Shown: piece by piece, positions 1 through 9,700 of the stretch
Numbering within the stretch: position 1 is the first letter of the stretch
Layout of the letters: every line of letters starts with the position of its first letter
Source of the DNA: Massilia sp. Mn16-1_5
Lineage (GTDB): Bacteria; Pseudomonadota; Gammaproteobacteria; Burkholderiales; Burkholderiaceae_D
Assembly (NCBI RefSeq): GCF_004798585.1
Contig: NZ_PPXQ01000001.1
Location: 1-64,000 of the forward strand
Length of the DNA stretch: 64,000 nucleotides
Reading direction: 5' to 3'
Position numbers and translations under genes: made by a program
The notes under the pieces: model-generated
What the model saw: only the letters and a program-made list of their open reading frames with translations
What the model was told of the DNA's origin: nothing
Databases searched by the model: none

Positions 1-132
1 CGCGCGAATAGCCCATCAGGGTCCAGCACCTGGAGCAGGTGCGGTAGCACGAGACCGGATATACGTGAGCAGTCGTACCTCACGGCCTGAAGACGGATTG
101 TTTGCAAACGAGGAGGAGTCCATATACGGAAG

Positions 133-510
133 TTAGGCATCAATCCCGTAAAAGTTGTTCATAGCCTTGAGATGGGCCGTTGCCGAGCTTCCTAATAGGG
201 GCTGCCACAGAACCGGGTCAACTTCTTGCTGATGCTGTAGCCCCTCAATGAACCCTGTTGCGATTGCGGCTTTTACCCTGTCGTCACCCTCATCAAGAAG
301 CCGTTCAACAAGATCGAAAAGCGCCGCTGACTGCTCGTAATCACCTTGTAGGAAGCGTTGTTGCACTAGCGTGCACAGCTGAGACAACCACGCCTGTGCG
401 ATGAATTCGCCGTCTTCGCCGATCCATTCGTCAGCAGAAGCGACAACGCGATCACGAAGGCCCGGATAAGTGCGACAAAGTAGCTGACGCATTTCTTCCA
501 TATGGATCAT
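133..510 (-). CDS. small hypothetical protein, possibly DUF7674-like
   Basis: A 125-residue soluble, acidic, mostly helical protein with no signal peptide or membrane segment. I do not recognise a firm function. The C-terminal pattern (FIEGLQ, then LLGSSATAHLKAMNNFYG) resembles small DUF7674-type proteins that often sit beside polymorphic toxins as presumed immunity partners; that is a memory-based resemblance only. Three in-frame ATG codons lie within the first seven codons (510, 501, 492), so the exact start is open. The gene and the following 200 bases look clearly less GC-rich than the rest of the window, which suggests accessory or recently gained DNA. It is divergent from the ankyrin gene at 725. 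Confidence 0.55.
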   Translation of the reverse strand: MIHMEEMRQLLCRTYPGLRDRVVASADEWIGEDGEFIAQAWLSQLCTLVQQRFLQGDYEQSAALFDLVERLLDEGDDRVKAAIATGFIEGLQHQQEVDPVLWQPLLGSSATAHLKAMNNFYGIDA

Positions 511-724
511 TCAGGTATTCCAGAACAAGTTTGTGAACGACCGCTGGTGGCCGCTTGCAGACGGTTGAAACAGCTCAGTGTACGCTATCGTTGCTTTGAC
601 AACAAGAATGCGTTTTTTGAGCCCGCCGAATTGAAGAACTTGCCAATCCCCCCTTGCAACTCGTCCAGCATTGACTATTGTGTAATAGACGGCAGGCTCG
701 GCACTGGCGTCGAAGGCGGACGAC

Positions 725-1150
725 GTGGACATCTTTACGGCAGTGGAGCGCAAGAACCTGCGCGAATTGAAGCGGATACTCAAGCATGATCCGCTGGCGG
801 CGCGCAGGACCGATTGTTGGGGACGCACGGCCTTGATGCTGGCCTGCGTCGAGGGCGAGGAGGCGTTCGTCAGGCTGCTGCTGCCGCTGAGCGACCCGCA
901 GGCCAGCGACCGCGACGGGGAGACGGCCCTGATGCTGGCTTCCTTCGGTCATCCGGCCTGCGTCGAGCTGCTATTGCCGGCCAGCGATCCGCACGCGCAG
1001 GACGGGGATGGCTGGACGGCGCTAATGTGGGCCGCGTCCAGCGGCAGCCAGCGCTGCATCGAACTGCTGATGCCCCACAGCGATGCGGGCGCAGCTTTCA
1101 TGGGACTGGGCAAGGCCTTGAGCGACAAGGCCGCGCCTTCTACCGATTGA
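725..1150 (+). CDS. ankyrin-repeat protein
   Basis: A 141-residue protein made almost entirely of ankyrin repeats, about 33 residues each. The repeat cores are GRTALMLACVEG, GETALMLASFGH and GWTALMWAASSG, each followed by a helix ending in LLLP or LLMP and then SDP. Ankyrin repeats are protein-binding scaffolds; the partner cannot be told from sequence. No signal peptide, so probably cytoplasmic. The start is a GTG at 725. The stop overlaps the end of the convergent MFS gene by 11 bases. With the small protein at 133-510 it could form a minor accessory cluster, but nothing ties them functionally. Confidence 0.75.
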   Translation: MDIFTAVERKNLRELKRILKHDPLAARRTDCWGRTALMLACVEGEEAFVRLLLPLSDPQASDRDGETALMLASFGHPACVELLLPASDPHAQDGDGWTALMWAASSGSQRCIELLMPHSDAGAAFMGLGKALSDKAAPSTD

Positions 1151-2453
1151 CCAGGCTGCGCGGCTGCAGCAAGGCGAGCACCGCGCCCAGCAACAAGGCG
1201 GCCGATACGACGTACATGCCCGCGTTGGTGCTCTGGGTCACGTCCTTCATCCAGCCGATGATCGAGGGGCTGACGAAGCCGGCCAGGTTGCCGATCGAGT
1301 TGATCATGGCGATGCCGGCGGCGGCCGCGGTGCCACCCAGGATGGCGCTCGGATAGGTCCAGAACACCGGCATGGTGGCCAGCAGGCCGGCGGTGCCGAG
1401 CGAGAGCGCGGCCATGGCCAGCACGACATTGTCGCCGTAGACGGTGGCAAGGAACAGGCCGATGCCACCAAGCGCGCTGGCGACCGTGAAGTGCCAGCGG
1501 CGCTCGCGGGTGCGGTCGGCGCTTTTCGCGATGGCAAGCATGGCGACCACGGCGCAGCCGTACGGGATGGCGGTCAGCAGGCCGACGTCGAGCGCATCCT
1601 TGACGCCGGCGGCCTTGATCAGCGTCGGCAGGTAGAAGCCCACGCCATACAGGCCCATCATGCAGCAAAAATAGATCGCCGCCATCAGCCAGACGCGCCC
1701 ATTGCCGAAGACCCCGGACAGCTTGTGGTCCGCCTTGCCGGTGTTGTCCTTGGCGATATTCTCTTCCAGCAGGCGTTTCTCCTCGGTGCTCAGCCAGGAC
1801 GCGGCGCGGATGCTGTTCGGCAGGTAGAAGATCGTGACGACACCGAGGATCAGCGAGGGCACGGCTTCGCCCAGGAACAGCCACTTCCAGCCCGCCATCC
1901 CGTTCATGCCGTTCATGGCATTCAGGATCCAGCCCGACAGCGGCCCGCCGATCACGCCGGCAATCGGGATGCCGATCATGAACAGGGCGTTCATGCGGCT
2001 GCGCCGCGCCGCCGGGAACCAGTAGGTGAGATACAGCACGATGCCCGGGAAGAATCCGGCCTCGGCGACACCGAGGAAGAAGCGCACCACGTAGAACATG
2101 GCGGGCGTGGTGACGAAGGCCGTCGCCGCGGACAGGATGGCCCAGCTGATCATGATGCGGCCGATCCAGACCCGCGCGCCGACCTTGTGCAGGATGATGT
2201 TGCTCGGGACTTCGAACAGGAAGTAGCCGATGAAGAAAATGCCGGCCCCGAGTCCGTAGACGGTTTCGCTGAACTGCAGGTCGTTCAGCATCTGCAATTT
2301 GGCGAAGCCGACGTTGACGCGGTCGAGGTAGGCCGCGACGTAGCAGATGAACAGGAAGGGGAGCAGGCGCGCGGTCACCTTGGCATAGGTACGCGTTTCC
2401 ATTTGCTCGCGCTGCGCTTGCGCGGCGCCCGTCGAAAGGGTAGGAGAGTCCAT
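1140..2453 (-). CDS. MFS transporter, anion:cation symporter (ACS) type
   Basis: A 437-residue major facilitator with about twelve membrane segments. The N-terminal pattern YLDRVNVGFA and the later GYFLFEVPSNIILHKVGAR loop are typical of the ACS family (tartrate, phthalate, glucarate and hexuronate permeases), which import organic anions with protons or other cations. The substrate cannot be read from sequence. No catabolic gene is adjacent, so context does not help. The ATG at 2453 has no clear ribosome-binding site; Met18 is an alternative start that leaves all membrane segments intact. It ends inside the last codons of the convergent ankyrin gene. Confidence 0.85.
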   Translation of the reverse strand: MDSPTLSTGAAQAQREQMETRTYAKVTARLLPFLFICYVAAYLDRVNVGFAKLQMLNDLQFSETVYGLGAGIFFIGYFLFEVPSNIILHKVGARVWIGRIMISWAILSAATAFVTTPAMFYVVRFFLGVAEAGFFPGIVLYLTYWFPAARRSRMNALFMIGIPIAGVIGGPLSGWILNAMNGMNGMAGWKWLFLGEAVPSLILGVVTIFYLPNSIRAASWLSTEEKRLLEENIAKDNTGKADHKLSGVFGNGRVWLMAAIYFCCMMGLYGVGFYLPTLIKAAGVKDALDVGLLTAIPYGCAVVAMLAIAKSADRTRERRWHFTVASALGGIGLFLATVYGDNVVLAMAALSLGTAGLLATMPVFWTYPSAILGGTAAAAGIAMINSIGNLAGFVSPSIIGWMKDVTQSTNAGMYVVSAALLLGAVLALLQPRSLVNR

Positions 2454-2565
2454 GTGTGTGTTGACCTTGCTGGATGAAATGGTGAAAGCGCCGAACGGCT
2501 GAATGCACGGCCTTATTATATATATGTTAACTGCGCCTCAGCGCCGGCAAGCGAATCGCGCTGCC

Positions 2566-3144
2566 TTATTGCAGGCTCGTCGCCCGCACGATGCGCATGA
2601 TGCTCGCGCGCGACAAATTCGCGGCGCGGGCGAGGGCGCTGATCGATTCGCCGGCCCGGTGCTGCTGGATGATCAGGGCGCGCTGGGCCTGGGTCGTGCA
2701 GACCGGACGGCCGCGCGTCCGGGCTTGCGGTGTCGGGGCGATCGGCGCCATGCATGCCGGGTCGGGCAGGGGCGAGCGTTCCATGTCCGCGACGGCCGAC
2801 AGCGCCGCGAGGACCGCCTGGCCGGCGGCGCCTGCGAGGTCGAACGTGCCGAGCTGGAGCACGACGAGTTCGCTGCGGCACAGGACTAGTGTCCGGATCT
2901 GGGAAACGATGTCGCGCGCGTCCTGGCCGAGGCAATCGAGCGTGCACACGACCAGGCGGTCGTGCTTGCCGATGCGTCCGAGCAGGCGCTGGAACTGGAA
3001 ACGCTGCGAGGCCGGACGCTTCTCGCCGGCGCAGTCGTCGGCAAACCAGTGAGCGAGTTCGTAGCCGGCATGCTCCAGCAAGCGTCGTTGCTGATCGCTG
3101 TGCTGCCCGCTATTGTTTGACCATCCGTATCCGAAAACCGCCAT
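2566..3144 (-). CDS. serine recombinase (resolvase/invertase) relative with lost catalytic residues
   Basis: A 192-residue protein with the two-part layout of small serine recombinases: a resolvase N-terminal domain (about 1-135) and a C-terminal helix-turn-helix (about 145-188, GRPVCTTQAQRALI to LSRASIMRIVR). The active-site motif GYARVS reads GYGWSN, putting Asn10 where the nucleophilic serine belongs. The LDRLGR motif reads LDCLGQ (residues 69-74), losing both conserved arginines. The overall fold and the MER helix start are kept. It therefore probably binds DNA without cutting it, as a regulator or relic. No transposase, inverted repeat or invertible segment is adjacent. It lies downstream of ilvD on the same strand, 32 bases away. 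Confidence 0.75.
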   Translation of the reverse strand: MAVFGYGWSNNSGQHSDQQRRLLEHAGYELAHWFADDCAGEKRPASQRFQFQRLLGRIGKHDRLVVCTLDCLGQDARDIVSQIRTLVLCRSELVVLQLGTFDLAGAAGQAVLAALSAVADMERSPLPDPACMAPIAPTPQARTRGRPVCTTQAQRALIIQQHRAGESISALARAANLSRASIMRIVRATSLQ

Positions 3145-3176
3145 TGCATCGCCCCCGATTCCCGTTACGCCGATGT

Positions 3177-5039
3177 TCAGCGCTTCAGCTGGGACAGGTC
3201 GCGTACCGCGCCGCGATCGGCCGAGGTGGTCAGCGCCGCATAGGCTTGCAGCGCCTGCGAGACGAGGCGTTCGCGTCCCACCGGCTGCCAGGCATCGCGC
3301 CCGCGCGCTTCCATGGCGGCGCGGCGCTCTGCCAGCGCGCCGTCGGTCACGCGCAGATTGATGGTGCGCGCCGGGATGTCGATGTCGATGGTGTCGCCTT
3401 CTTCCACCAGGCCGATCGCGCCGCCTTCGGCCGCTTCCGGCGAGGCGTGGCCGATCACCAGGCCCGAGGAGCCGCCCGAGAAGCGGCCGTCGGTGAACAG
3501 GGCGCAGGCCTTGCCGAGTCCCTTCGACTTGATGTACGAGGTCGGGTACAGCATCTCCTGCATGCCGGGGCCGCCCTTCGGGCCTTCGTAGCGGATGATG
3601 ACGACGTCGCCCGCGTGGACCTGGTCGCCGAGGATGGCGTCGACCGCCGCGTCCTGGCTTTCGAACACGCGCGCCTTGCCGGAAAACTTGAGGATGCTTT
3701 CGTCGACGCCGGCCGTCTTGACGATGCAGCCCTTGGCGGCGATGTTCCCGTACAGGACCGCGAGGCCGCCGTCCTGCGAGTAGGCGTGGGCGCGGTCGCG
3801 GATGCAGCCCGTGCTGCGGTCGATGTCGTTGGAGGCGAAACGCTCGGCCTGCGAGAAGGCGACCTGGGTCGGCACGCCGCCCGGCGCCGCGCGGAACAAT
3901 TCATGGACCGCACGGTCGTCGCTGACGCGGATGTCGTACTTGTCGATCGCCGCTTGCAGCGTCGGGCTGTGCACCGTCGGCAGCGAGGTGTCGAGCAGGC
4001 CGGCGCGCGCCAGTTCGCCCAGGATGGCGACGATGCCGCCGGCGCGGTGCACGTCCTCGATGTGGTACTTGTCGGTCATCGGCGCGACCTTGCACAGGCA
4101 GGGCACCTGGCGCGAGATGCGGTCGATGTCGGCCATCGTGAAATCGACCTGCGCTTCGTGCGCGGCGGCCAGCAGGTGCAGCACGGTGTTGGTCGAGCCG
4201 CCCATCGAGACGTCGAGCGCCATCGCGTTTTCGAACGCGGCGCGGGTGGCGATCGAACGCGGCAGGACGGAATAATCGTCGCCTTCGTAGTGGCGCTTGG
4301 CCAGGTCGACGATCAGGCGGCCGGCCTTCAGGAACAGCTCCTTGCGGTCGGCGTGGGTGGCGACGATGGTGCCGTTGCCCGGCAGGGACAGGCCCAGCGC
4401 CTCGGTCAGGCAGTTCATCGAGTTGGCCGTGAACATGCCGGAGCAGGAGCCGCAGGTCGGGCAGGCCGAGCGCTCGGCTTCCAGCACGTCGGCATCGGAC
4501 ACCTTGTCGTCGCCGGCCTTGATCATGGCGTCGATCAGGTCGAGCTTGATGACCTTGCGCTCGTTGTTCACGACCTTGACGACCTTGCCGGCTTCCATCG
4601 GGCCGCCCGAGACGAACACGGTCGGAATGTTCAGGCGCATCGCGGCCATCAGCATGCCGGGCGTGATCTTGTCGCAGTTCGAGATGCAGACCATGGCGTC
4701 GGCGCAGTGGGCGTTGACCATGTACTCGACCGAGTCGGCGATCAGGTCGCGCGAAGGCAGCGAGTACAGCATGCCGCCGTGGCCCATGGCGATGCCGTCG
4801 TCGACCGCGATGGTATTGAATTCCTTGGCGACGCCGCCGGCCGCCTCGATCTCGCGCGCCACCAGCTGGCCCAGGTCCTTCAGGTGCACGTGGCCGGGCA
4901 CGAACTGGGTGAAGGAGTTCACCACGGCGATGATCGGCTTGTCGAAATCGCCGTCCTTCATCCCGGTGGCGCGCCACAGGGCGCGGGCGCCGGCCATGTT
5001 GCGGCCCTGGGTGGTGGTGTGGGAACGGTAGGTCGGCAT
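3177..5039 (-). CDS. ilvD: dihydroxy-acid dehydratase
   Basis: A 620-residue protein close in length and sequence to the E. coli enzyme. It dehydrates 2,3-dihydroxy-isovalerate and 2,3-dihydroxy-3-methylvalerate to the 2-keto acids that precede valine and isoleucine. Visible signatures are the N-terminal [20 protein letters not shown], the iron-sulfur ligand region [11 protein letters not shown] near residue 120, the [11 protein letters not shown] cluster near 195, and the C-terminal [12 protein letters not shown] and GHASPEA motifs. The ATG at 5039 has a good ribosome-binding site (CAGGAG). An 18-bp palindrome lies 46 bases before the start. No other ilv gene is nearby, as is common for ilvD in betaproteobacteria. 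Confidence 0.97.
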   Translation of the reverse strand: MPTYRSHTTTQGRNMAGARALWRATGMKDGDFDKPIIAVVNSFTQFVPGHVHLKDLGQLVAREIEAAGGVAKEFNTIAVDDGIAMGHGGMLYSLPSRDLIADSVEYMVNAHCADAMVCISNCDKITPGMLMAAMRLNIPTVFVSGGPMEAGKVVKVVNNERKVIKLDLIDAMIKAGDDKVSDADVLEAERSACPTCGSCSGMFTANSMNCLTEALGLSLPGNGTIVATHADRKELFLKAGRLIVDLAKRHYEGDDYSVLPRSIATRAAFENAMALDVSMGGSTNTVLHLLAAAHEAQVDFTMADIDRISRQVPCLCKVAPMTDKYHIEDVHRAGGIVAILGELARAGLLDTSLPTVHSPTLQAAIDKYDIRVSDDRAVHELFRAAPGGVPTQVAFSQAERFASNDIDRSTGCIRDRAHAYSQDGGLAVLYGNIAAKGCIVKTAGVDESILKFSGKARVFESQDAAVDAILGDQVHAGDVVIIRYEGPKGGPGMQEMLYPTSYIKSKGLGKACALFTDGRFSGGSSGLVIGHASPEAAEGGAIGLVEEGDTIDIDIPARTINLRVTDGALAERRAAMEARGRDAWQPVGRERLVSQALQAYAALTTSADRGAVRDLSQLKR

Positions 5040-5085
5040 GCTGGACTCCTGTAACGGCGGCGGATGAGAACCTCAGGATGCCGGA

Positions 5086-5103
5086 TGGACAATGATATGT
5101 CCA
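5086..5103. promoter_or_regulatory. 18-bp palindrome upstream of ilvD, candidate operator
   Basis: TGGACA-ATGATA-TGTCCA is a perfect 6-6-6 inverted repeat 46 bases before the ilvD start. Read on the ilvD strand, its centre is TATCAT, one base from a consensus -10 box, so a protein binding the arms would cover the promoter. No well-placed -35 box was found. Operator function is inferred. Confidence 0.45.
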
Positions 5104-5199
5104 ATACATGATTTCAAGCGCTGTGATTCTTTTTAGATATCACAGAGTGCAGAGGGCTGGGGCGAATGCCCTGATGCCAGGGACCTAGCCTGACTTGCC

Positions 5200-5319
5200 G
5201 TAGGGTGGGCACTCCGTGCCCACGCGGTCGTACAGTCGCACACCGCAACGCCTGCAAGCGATGCGCCATGTGTCGACCTGCATGCTTCCAACCGCGTGGG
5301 CACAGAGTACCCACCCTAC
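5200..5319. repeat. paired-hairpin dispersed repeat, copy 1
   Basis: Two 29-bp arms (5200-5228 and 5291-5319) starting GTAGGGTGGGC are inverted to each other with two mismatches. Each arm is itself a small hairpin (GGGCAC..GTGCCC). The element fills most of the 325-base gap between ilvD and the NTF2-like gene. The same unit recurs at five other intergenic sites here, as REP/BIME-type elements do. It may act as a bidirectional terminator or mRNA-stabilising structure. Confidence 0.85.
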
Positions 5320-5364
5320 AAAAGCTTGACGCTCAAGTGACTGGCATGGCCGTACGACCCGCTT

Positions 5365-5826
5365 TCACTTGCAGTTGCACGGCTCGTTCGCCGGCCTGAT
5401 CTCGGTACCCTGGTGAAAAGTGTTCTTCCAGCCGTCCGCCTCGCGCACCCAGACGCGCACGTAGCGGCCGCGGAAGGGCTTGCCGCCTTCCTGGCGGCTG
5501 CGGAACACGCCCGCGATGACGGCGACCTTGCCGCCGTCGAGCAACTGGATCTCGGTCGACTCGTTTTCGTAGCTGACGAAACGGACGTCCTGGCGCTCGA
5601 GCGCCGTGAGCAGCTCGGTCTTGCTGCGCACGCGGCCGCGGCTTTCGACATGCCGGTAATAGCGGTCCATCAGATTGCGCAAGGTGGGAATGTCGGCGCG
5701 CAGGATGGCTTCGGAGCGCTGCTTTTCGAGGGCCAGCAGGGTGGGTTCGATCGCGCCGGAAGCGGCGGCGCCGGGCGCGAGGCCGGCCAGCTGCAGGGCC
5801 AGGAGGACGCAGGCGAGCGTCTTCAT
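5365..5826 (-). CDS. secreted NTF2-like (SnoaL/DUF4440-type) protein
   Basis: A 153-residue protein with a cleavable signal peptide (MKTLACVLLALQLAGLAPGAAAS, in two stretches) and one NTF2-like alpha-beta domain: an N-terminal helix LLALEKQRSEAILRADI and strands ending in YVRVWVREADGWK. Such domains bind small ligands or act as poorly defined enzymes; many are periplasmic. It ends in a Cys pair (CNCK). The ATG overlaps the stop of the diguanylate cyclase by four bases (ATGA), so it is translationally coupled and is the third gene of the histidine kinase operon. That suggests a periplasmic accessory or sensory role, which is inferred. Confidence 0.75.
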   Translation of the reverse strand: MKTLACVLLALQLAGLAPGAAASGAIEPTLLALEKQRSEAILRADIPTLRNLMDRYYRHVESRGRVRSKTELLTALERQDVRFVSYENESTEIQLLDGGKVAVIAGVFRSRQEGGKPFRGRYVRVWVREADGWKNTFHQGTEIRPANEPCNCK

Positions 5827-6761
5827 GCTGGTCCCGCTCCCGGAGGCGCGATGCAGTAGCGGTTGCGCCCATCCGCCTTGGCCTGGTACAGCAGCGCATC
5901 GGCCGCGCGGATCAGCGAGGCGCTGGTCTGGGCCCGGTGGTCCGGCACCAGCGCGGCGATGCCCATGCTCGAAGTGAGGAGCGGACTGGTGGGCGAGACC
6001 GCATGTGCGATCGCCAGCGCCGCCAGTTCGTCCAGCACCCGCTGGGCCACGGCGCGGGCCCCGTCGGCGTCGGTCTCGGGCAGCAGGATGGCGAATTCCT
6101 CGCCGCCGTAGCGCGCCACCAGGTCCTGGGCGCGGTTGGCGGCGCGGCAGAAGGCGCGCGCGACCTGTTCCAGGCAGGCGTCGCCGGCCTGGTGGCCGTA
6201 GTGGTCGTTGAAAAGCTTGAAGTGGTCGATGTCGGCCAGGATCAGCGCCATCGGCAGCCCGGCGCGGCCGCAGCGGCGCCATTCGTTGTCGATCCGTTCG
6301 CTGAAGGCGCGCCGGTTGGCCACGCCGGTCAGGCTGTCGGTCAGGGTCATGGCGCGCAGGGCGTCGGCCTGGCGTTTGACCGTCAACTGGGTCCGCACGC
6401 GGGCGCGCACCACGGCAGCGTTTACCGGTTTGCTGATGAAGTCGGCCGCGCCGGCGTCGAGCGCGCGGGTTTCGTCTTCGGGCGAGGTGAGGGCGGTGAC
6501 GAAGATGACCGGGGTGCCGCTCGTCTCGGGCGCAGCGCGCAGCGCCTGCAGCACCGCATAGCCGTCCATGCCGGGCATGACGGCGTCGAGCAAGATCAGG
6601 TCGGGGCGCTGGGCCTGGGCCAGGGCGAGCGCACGGCTGCCGTCGAGCGCGAACAGCACCTCATGCTCGTCCTGCAATGCCGCATGCAGGATCTGGATGT
6701 TTTCCATGGCGTCGTCGACGACCAGGATGCGCCCGTTCAGGGCCAGCTCGCTCCAGCTCAT
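5823..6761 (-). CDS. response regulator with GGDEF domain (diguanylate cyclase)
   Basis: A 312-residue PleD/WspR-like protein. The receiver domain (about 10-125) keeps the acidic pair Asp16/17, the phospho-acceptor Asp59 (LLDAVMPGMDG) and Lys111. The GGDEF domain (about 140-305) has an intact active site GGEEF (219-223), and an inhibitory I-site RxxD (RAQD, 210-213) exactly five residues before it. It is therefore predicted to make c-di-GMP from two GTP when phosphorylated and to be product-inhibited. It overlaps the upstream hybrid kinase gene by four bases and the downstream NTF2-like gene by four bases, so the kinase is its likely phosphate source. Confidence 0.93.
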   Translation of the reverse strand: MSWSELALNGRILVVDDAMENIQILHAALQDEHEVLFALDGSRALALAQAQRPDLILLDAVMPGMDGYAVLQALRAAPETSGTPVIFVTALTSPEDETRALDAGAADFISKPVNAAVVRARVRTQLTVKRQADALRAMTLTDSLTGVANRRAFSERIDNEWRRCGRAGLPMALILADIDHFKLFNDHYGHQAGDACLEQVARAFCRAANRAQDLVARYGGEEFAILLPETDADGARAVAQRVLDELAALAIAHAVSPTSPLLTSSMGIAALVPDHRAQTSASLIRAADALLYQAKADGRNRYCIAPPGAGPA

Positions 6762-9700
6762 GCGTCTCCTCTTTGCTCCAGTATAGCCCCGAGCAGCTGC
6801 GCCGCGCGGTCGAAACGCAGGGTGCCGACCGCTTCGGCAAGTTCAAGCGCCTCGCCAGCGCCGAGCAGCGCGTCGAGACCGGGCGCGAGCGCCGCGTGCA
6901 TCGCCAATGCCTTCATATTGTTATTCCTGAGCAATTCTAGCAGCTGCGCCAGGGAAGGCCTGTCCACCTGGGGGATGGCGGGCGCCGGCACGGACGGCGC
7001 CAGTTCGCGCGCTGCCGCCTGCAGCGGCGCCAGCGCCGGCTCCAGCAGTGCCAGGTGGCGCGCCGCGGCCTTGTCGTCGCCGCCGCGCAGCGCGCTTTCC
7101 AGCGCCTGGGCCTGGGCCGCCAGGTCGACCGCGCCGAGGTTGGCGGCCACCCCGCGCAGGCGGTGGGCCACCACCAGCGCGCCTTCACGGTCGCCCCTTG
7201 CCGTCAGCGCGTGCAGCTCGTCGAAGCTGGCGCCTGCGCCGGCGACGAAGCGGGCGAAGACGGCGGCAAAGGCGTCCAGGCTGCCGCCGAAGCGCGGCAG
7301 GGCCGCCTGCAGGTCGAGGCCCGGCAGGTGCGGAACCGCCGTGGCCGGCGCCGGCTGCGCGGCGGCGGCGGCGGCGCGTCCGGTCACGCGCGCCAGCGTC
7401 GCCACCAGTTCGTCGACGTCGATCGGCTTGGCCAGGTGCTCGTCCATGCCGGCGTCGAATGCGCGCCGGCGGTCTTCATCGCTGCTGTTGGCGCTGATCG
7501 CGATCACCGGCAGCGCGTGCAGGCCCATGGCCCGGATCGACGCGCAGGCCTCGTAGCCGTTCATCACCGGCATCTGCAAATCCATCAGGACCGCATCGAA
7601 TCCGGCGTCCGCACTACCCAGCAGGGACAGGGCCTCGGCGCCGTCATCGGCCACCGTCACCAGGGCGCCGGCGTGGGTCAGCACATAGGTCGCCACTTCC
7701 TGGTTGATGGCGTTGTCCTCGACCACCAGCACGCGCAGGCCCGCCAGGCAGGCTTCCAGCGGCGCCGGCTGCGGCGCTTCCGGCGGCGCGGCGCCTTGCG
7801 CTTCGCGGATCGCCGTCACCAAAGCCGTGCGCGTAAAGGGCTTGCCGAGCAGGGCCAGGCGCGGGGCGGCGGGCAGGGCGGGCGCATCCACCGTCGCGTC
7901 GGGCACCAGCAGCACGGTTGTGGGCAGGGCCGGCAGCGCGGCCAGCCCGGCGGCGCCGGCGTCCGCGCACAGGAGGGCATACTCCCCGCGTTCGAGCGCG
8001 GCGCGGGCCGCGGCGGCGTCGCTGACGCAGTCGGGTTCCCAGCCGGCGCTGCGCAGGGCGTCGGCCAGCGCCGCCGCGCCGCGCGCCGAGGGCACGAGCA
8101 CCAGCGCGCGCTGCGGCGCGGCGGAATCCGGCTGCGCCGGCGGGTCCATGTCGCCGAAGTCGGCTTCGAAATGGAAGGTCGAGCCGAGGCCGGGACTGCT
8201 GTCCACGGCCAGGCTGCCGCCCATCAGGGCTACCAGACGACGTGCGATCGACAGGCCAAGGCCGACGCCGCCGTGGGTGCGGCCGGTCGAACTGTCGCCC
8301 TGCGAGAAGGGTTCGAACAGGCGCGCCTGGTCGGCAGAGGCGATGCCGATCCCGGTGTCGCGCACGGCAAAGCGCAGGCGCACCCGGCCCAGGCTGCGCG
8401 CCGCGACCGCCACCGACAGCACGATCTCGCCGCTGTCCGTGAACTTGACGGCATTCCCGACCAGATTCAACAGCACCTGTTCGAGGCGGGTCGGGTCGCC
8501 GCGCAGCAGGCGCGGCACGTCGGGCGCCAGCGCGAAGACGGTCTCGATGCCCTTGGCACGCGCATCGGGCCCGGTCAGGACGGCGATGCCCTGCAGGGTG
8601 GCGTCGAGTTCCAGGGGGCGCTGTTCCAGCACCAGCTGGCCGGCGTCGGTCTGGGCGTAGTCGAGCAGGTCGTTCAGGATGCCGAGCAGCGAGCTCGATG
8701 CGCGCTTGATGTGGGCCAGGTGGGCGCGCTCGCGCCGCCCCAGCGGGGCTTCTTCCAGCAGGCGCGCCAGGCCCATGATGGCGTTCATCGGGGTGCGGAT
8801 CTCGTGGCTCATGTTGCCGAGGAATTCGCTCTTCGCGCGGCTGGCCTGCTCGGCTTCGCGCAGCGCTTCCACCAGGCGCCCTTCGGTCAGCTTGAGTGCG
8901 GAGATGTTCACGTGCAGCGCGTAGAAGCCGCGCACCCGGCCGTCCTTGCCGATGTCGGGCAGGTAGCTGCCCCAGACGTGCACCGGCTCGTCCTGCTTGT
9001 TGCGCAGCGCTTCCTCGAAGTTCTGCGGCCGGCCCGCCAGCACGCCCGCCACATAGGGCTGCAACTGGGCCAGGATGTCGGGCCGGACCAGGTCGCGGGT
9101 GGACTGCCCGATGACCGCCGCCTCGTCGTCGGTGCCGAGCCAGGCCAGGGCCGGCCGGTTGGCGAAGCGCAGCCGCTCGTCGGCATCCCAATAGCTGACC
9201 AGGGCCGGCAGGTTGTCGGTGACGGTGCGGATGAAGCGCTCGCGCTGGCGCAGCTGGGCACCGCTGGCGCGCAGCGCGGCGTCGGCCGCCACGCGTTCGC
9301 TGATGTCGCGGATCGTCACCTGCATCATGCCGCGCCCGCCGATGTCGATGCTGGTCAGGCGGATATCGGCGTGGAAGTTGCTGCCGTTGCGGCGCTGGTG
9401 CACCCATTCGAACTGGACGCCGCCTTCATCCAGCGCGCGGCGCATCAGTTCGGGCGCGTACTCGTCCGAGCGGCGTCCGTTGGGCTGGAATTCGGGCGAG
9501 AGGCTGGCGGGCGAATGCATGGTCAGCTCGTCGACGCTGTAGCCGAACATGCGCGCCGCCGCCTGGTTGGCGCTGACGAAATGGGCGTTATAGGCAAGCA
9601 GGGCCTGGGCATCGCCCGAGCCTTCGAACAGGACCCGGAACATCTCTTCGTTGTCGCGGTTGCGCTGTTCCAGCTGCTTGCGTTCGGTGATGTCGATCAC

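Noticed and set aside
26-42. GCACCTG-GAG-CAGGTGC palindrome at the window edge
   Set aside because: Too short and without a gene context inside the window to support any function; may lie within a gene that is cut off.
2566-3144. Insertion sequence or invertible-DNA module around the recombinase gene
   Set aside because: No terminal inverted repeats, target duplication, partner transposase or recombination sites are visible, and the catalytic residues are lost.
2730-5054. A 774-codon open frame opposite ilvD
   Set aside because: Antisense shadow of ilvD in GC-rich DNA, without recognisable domains or a ribosome-binding site.
5200-5319. CRISPR array or miniature transposon
   Set aside because: Only one inverted pair per site, no regular spacers, no cas genes, and no visible target-site duplications; a REP-like element explains it better.
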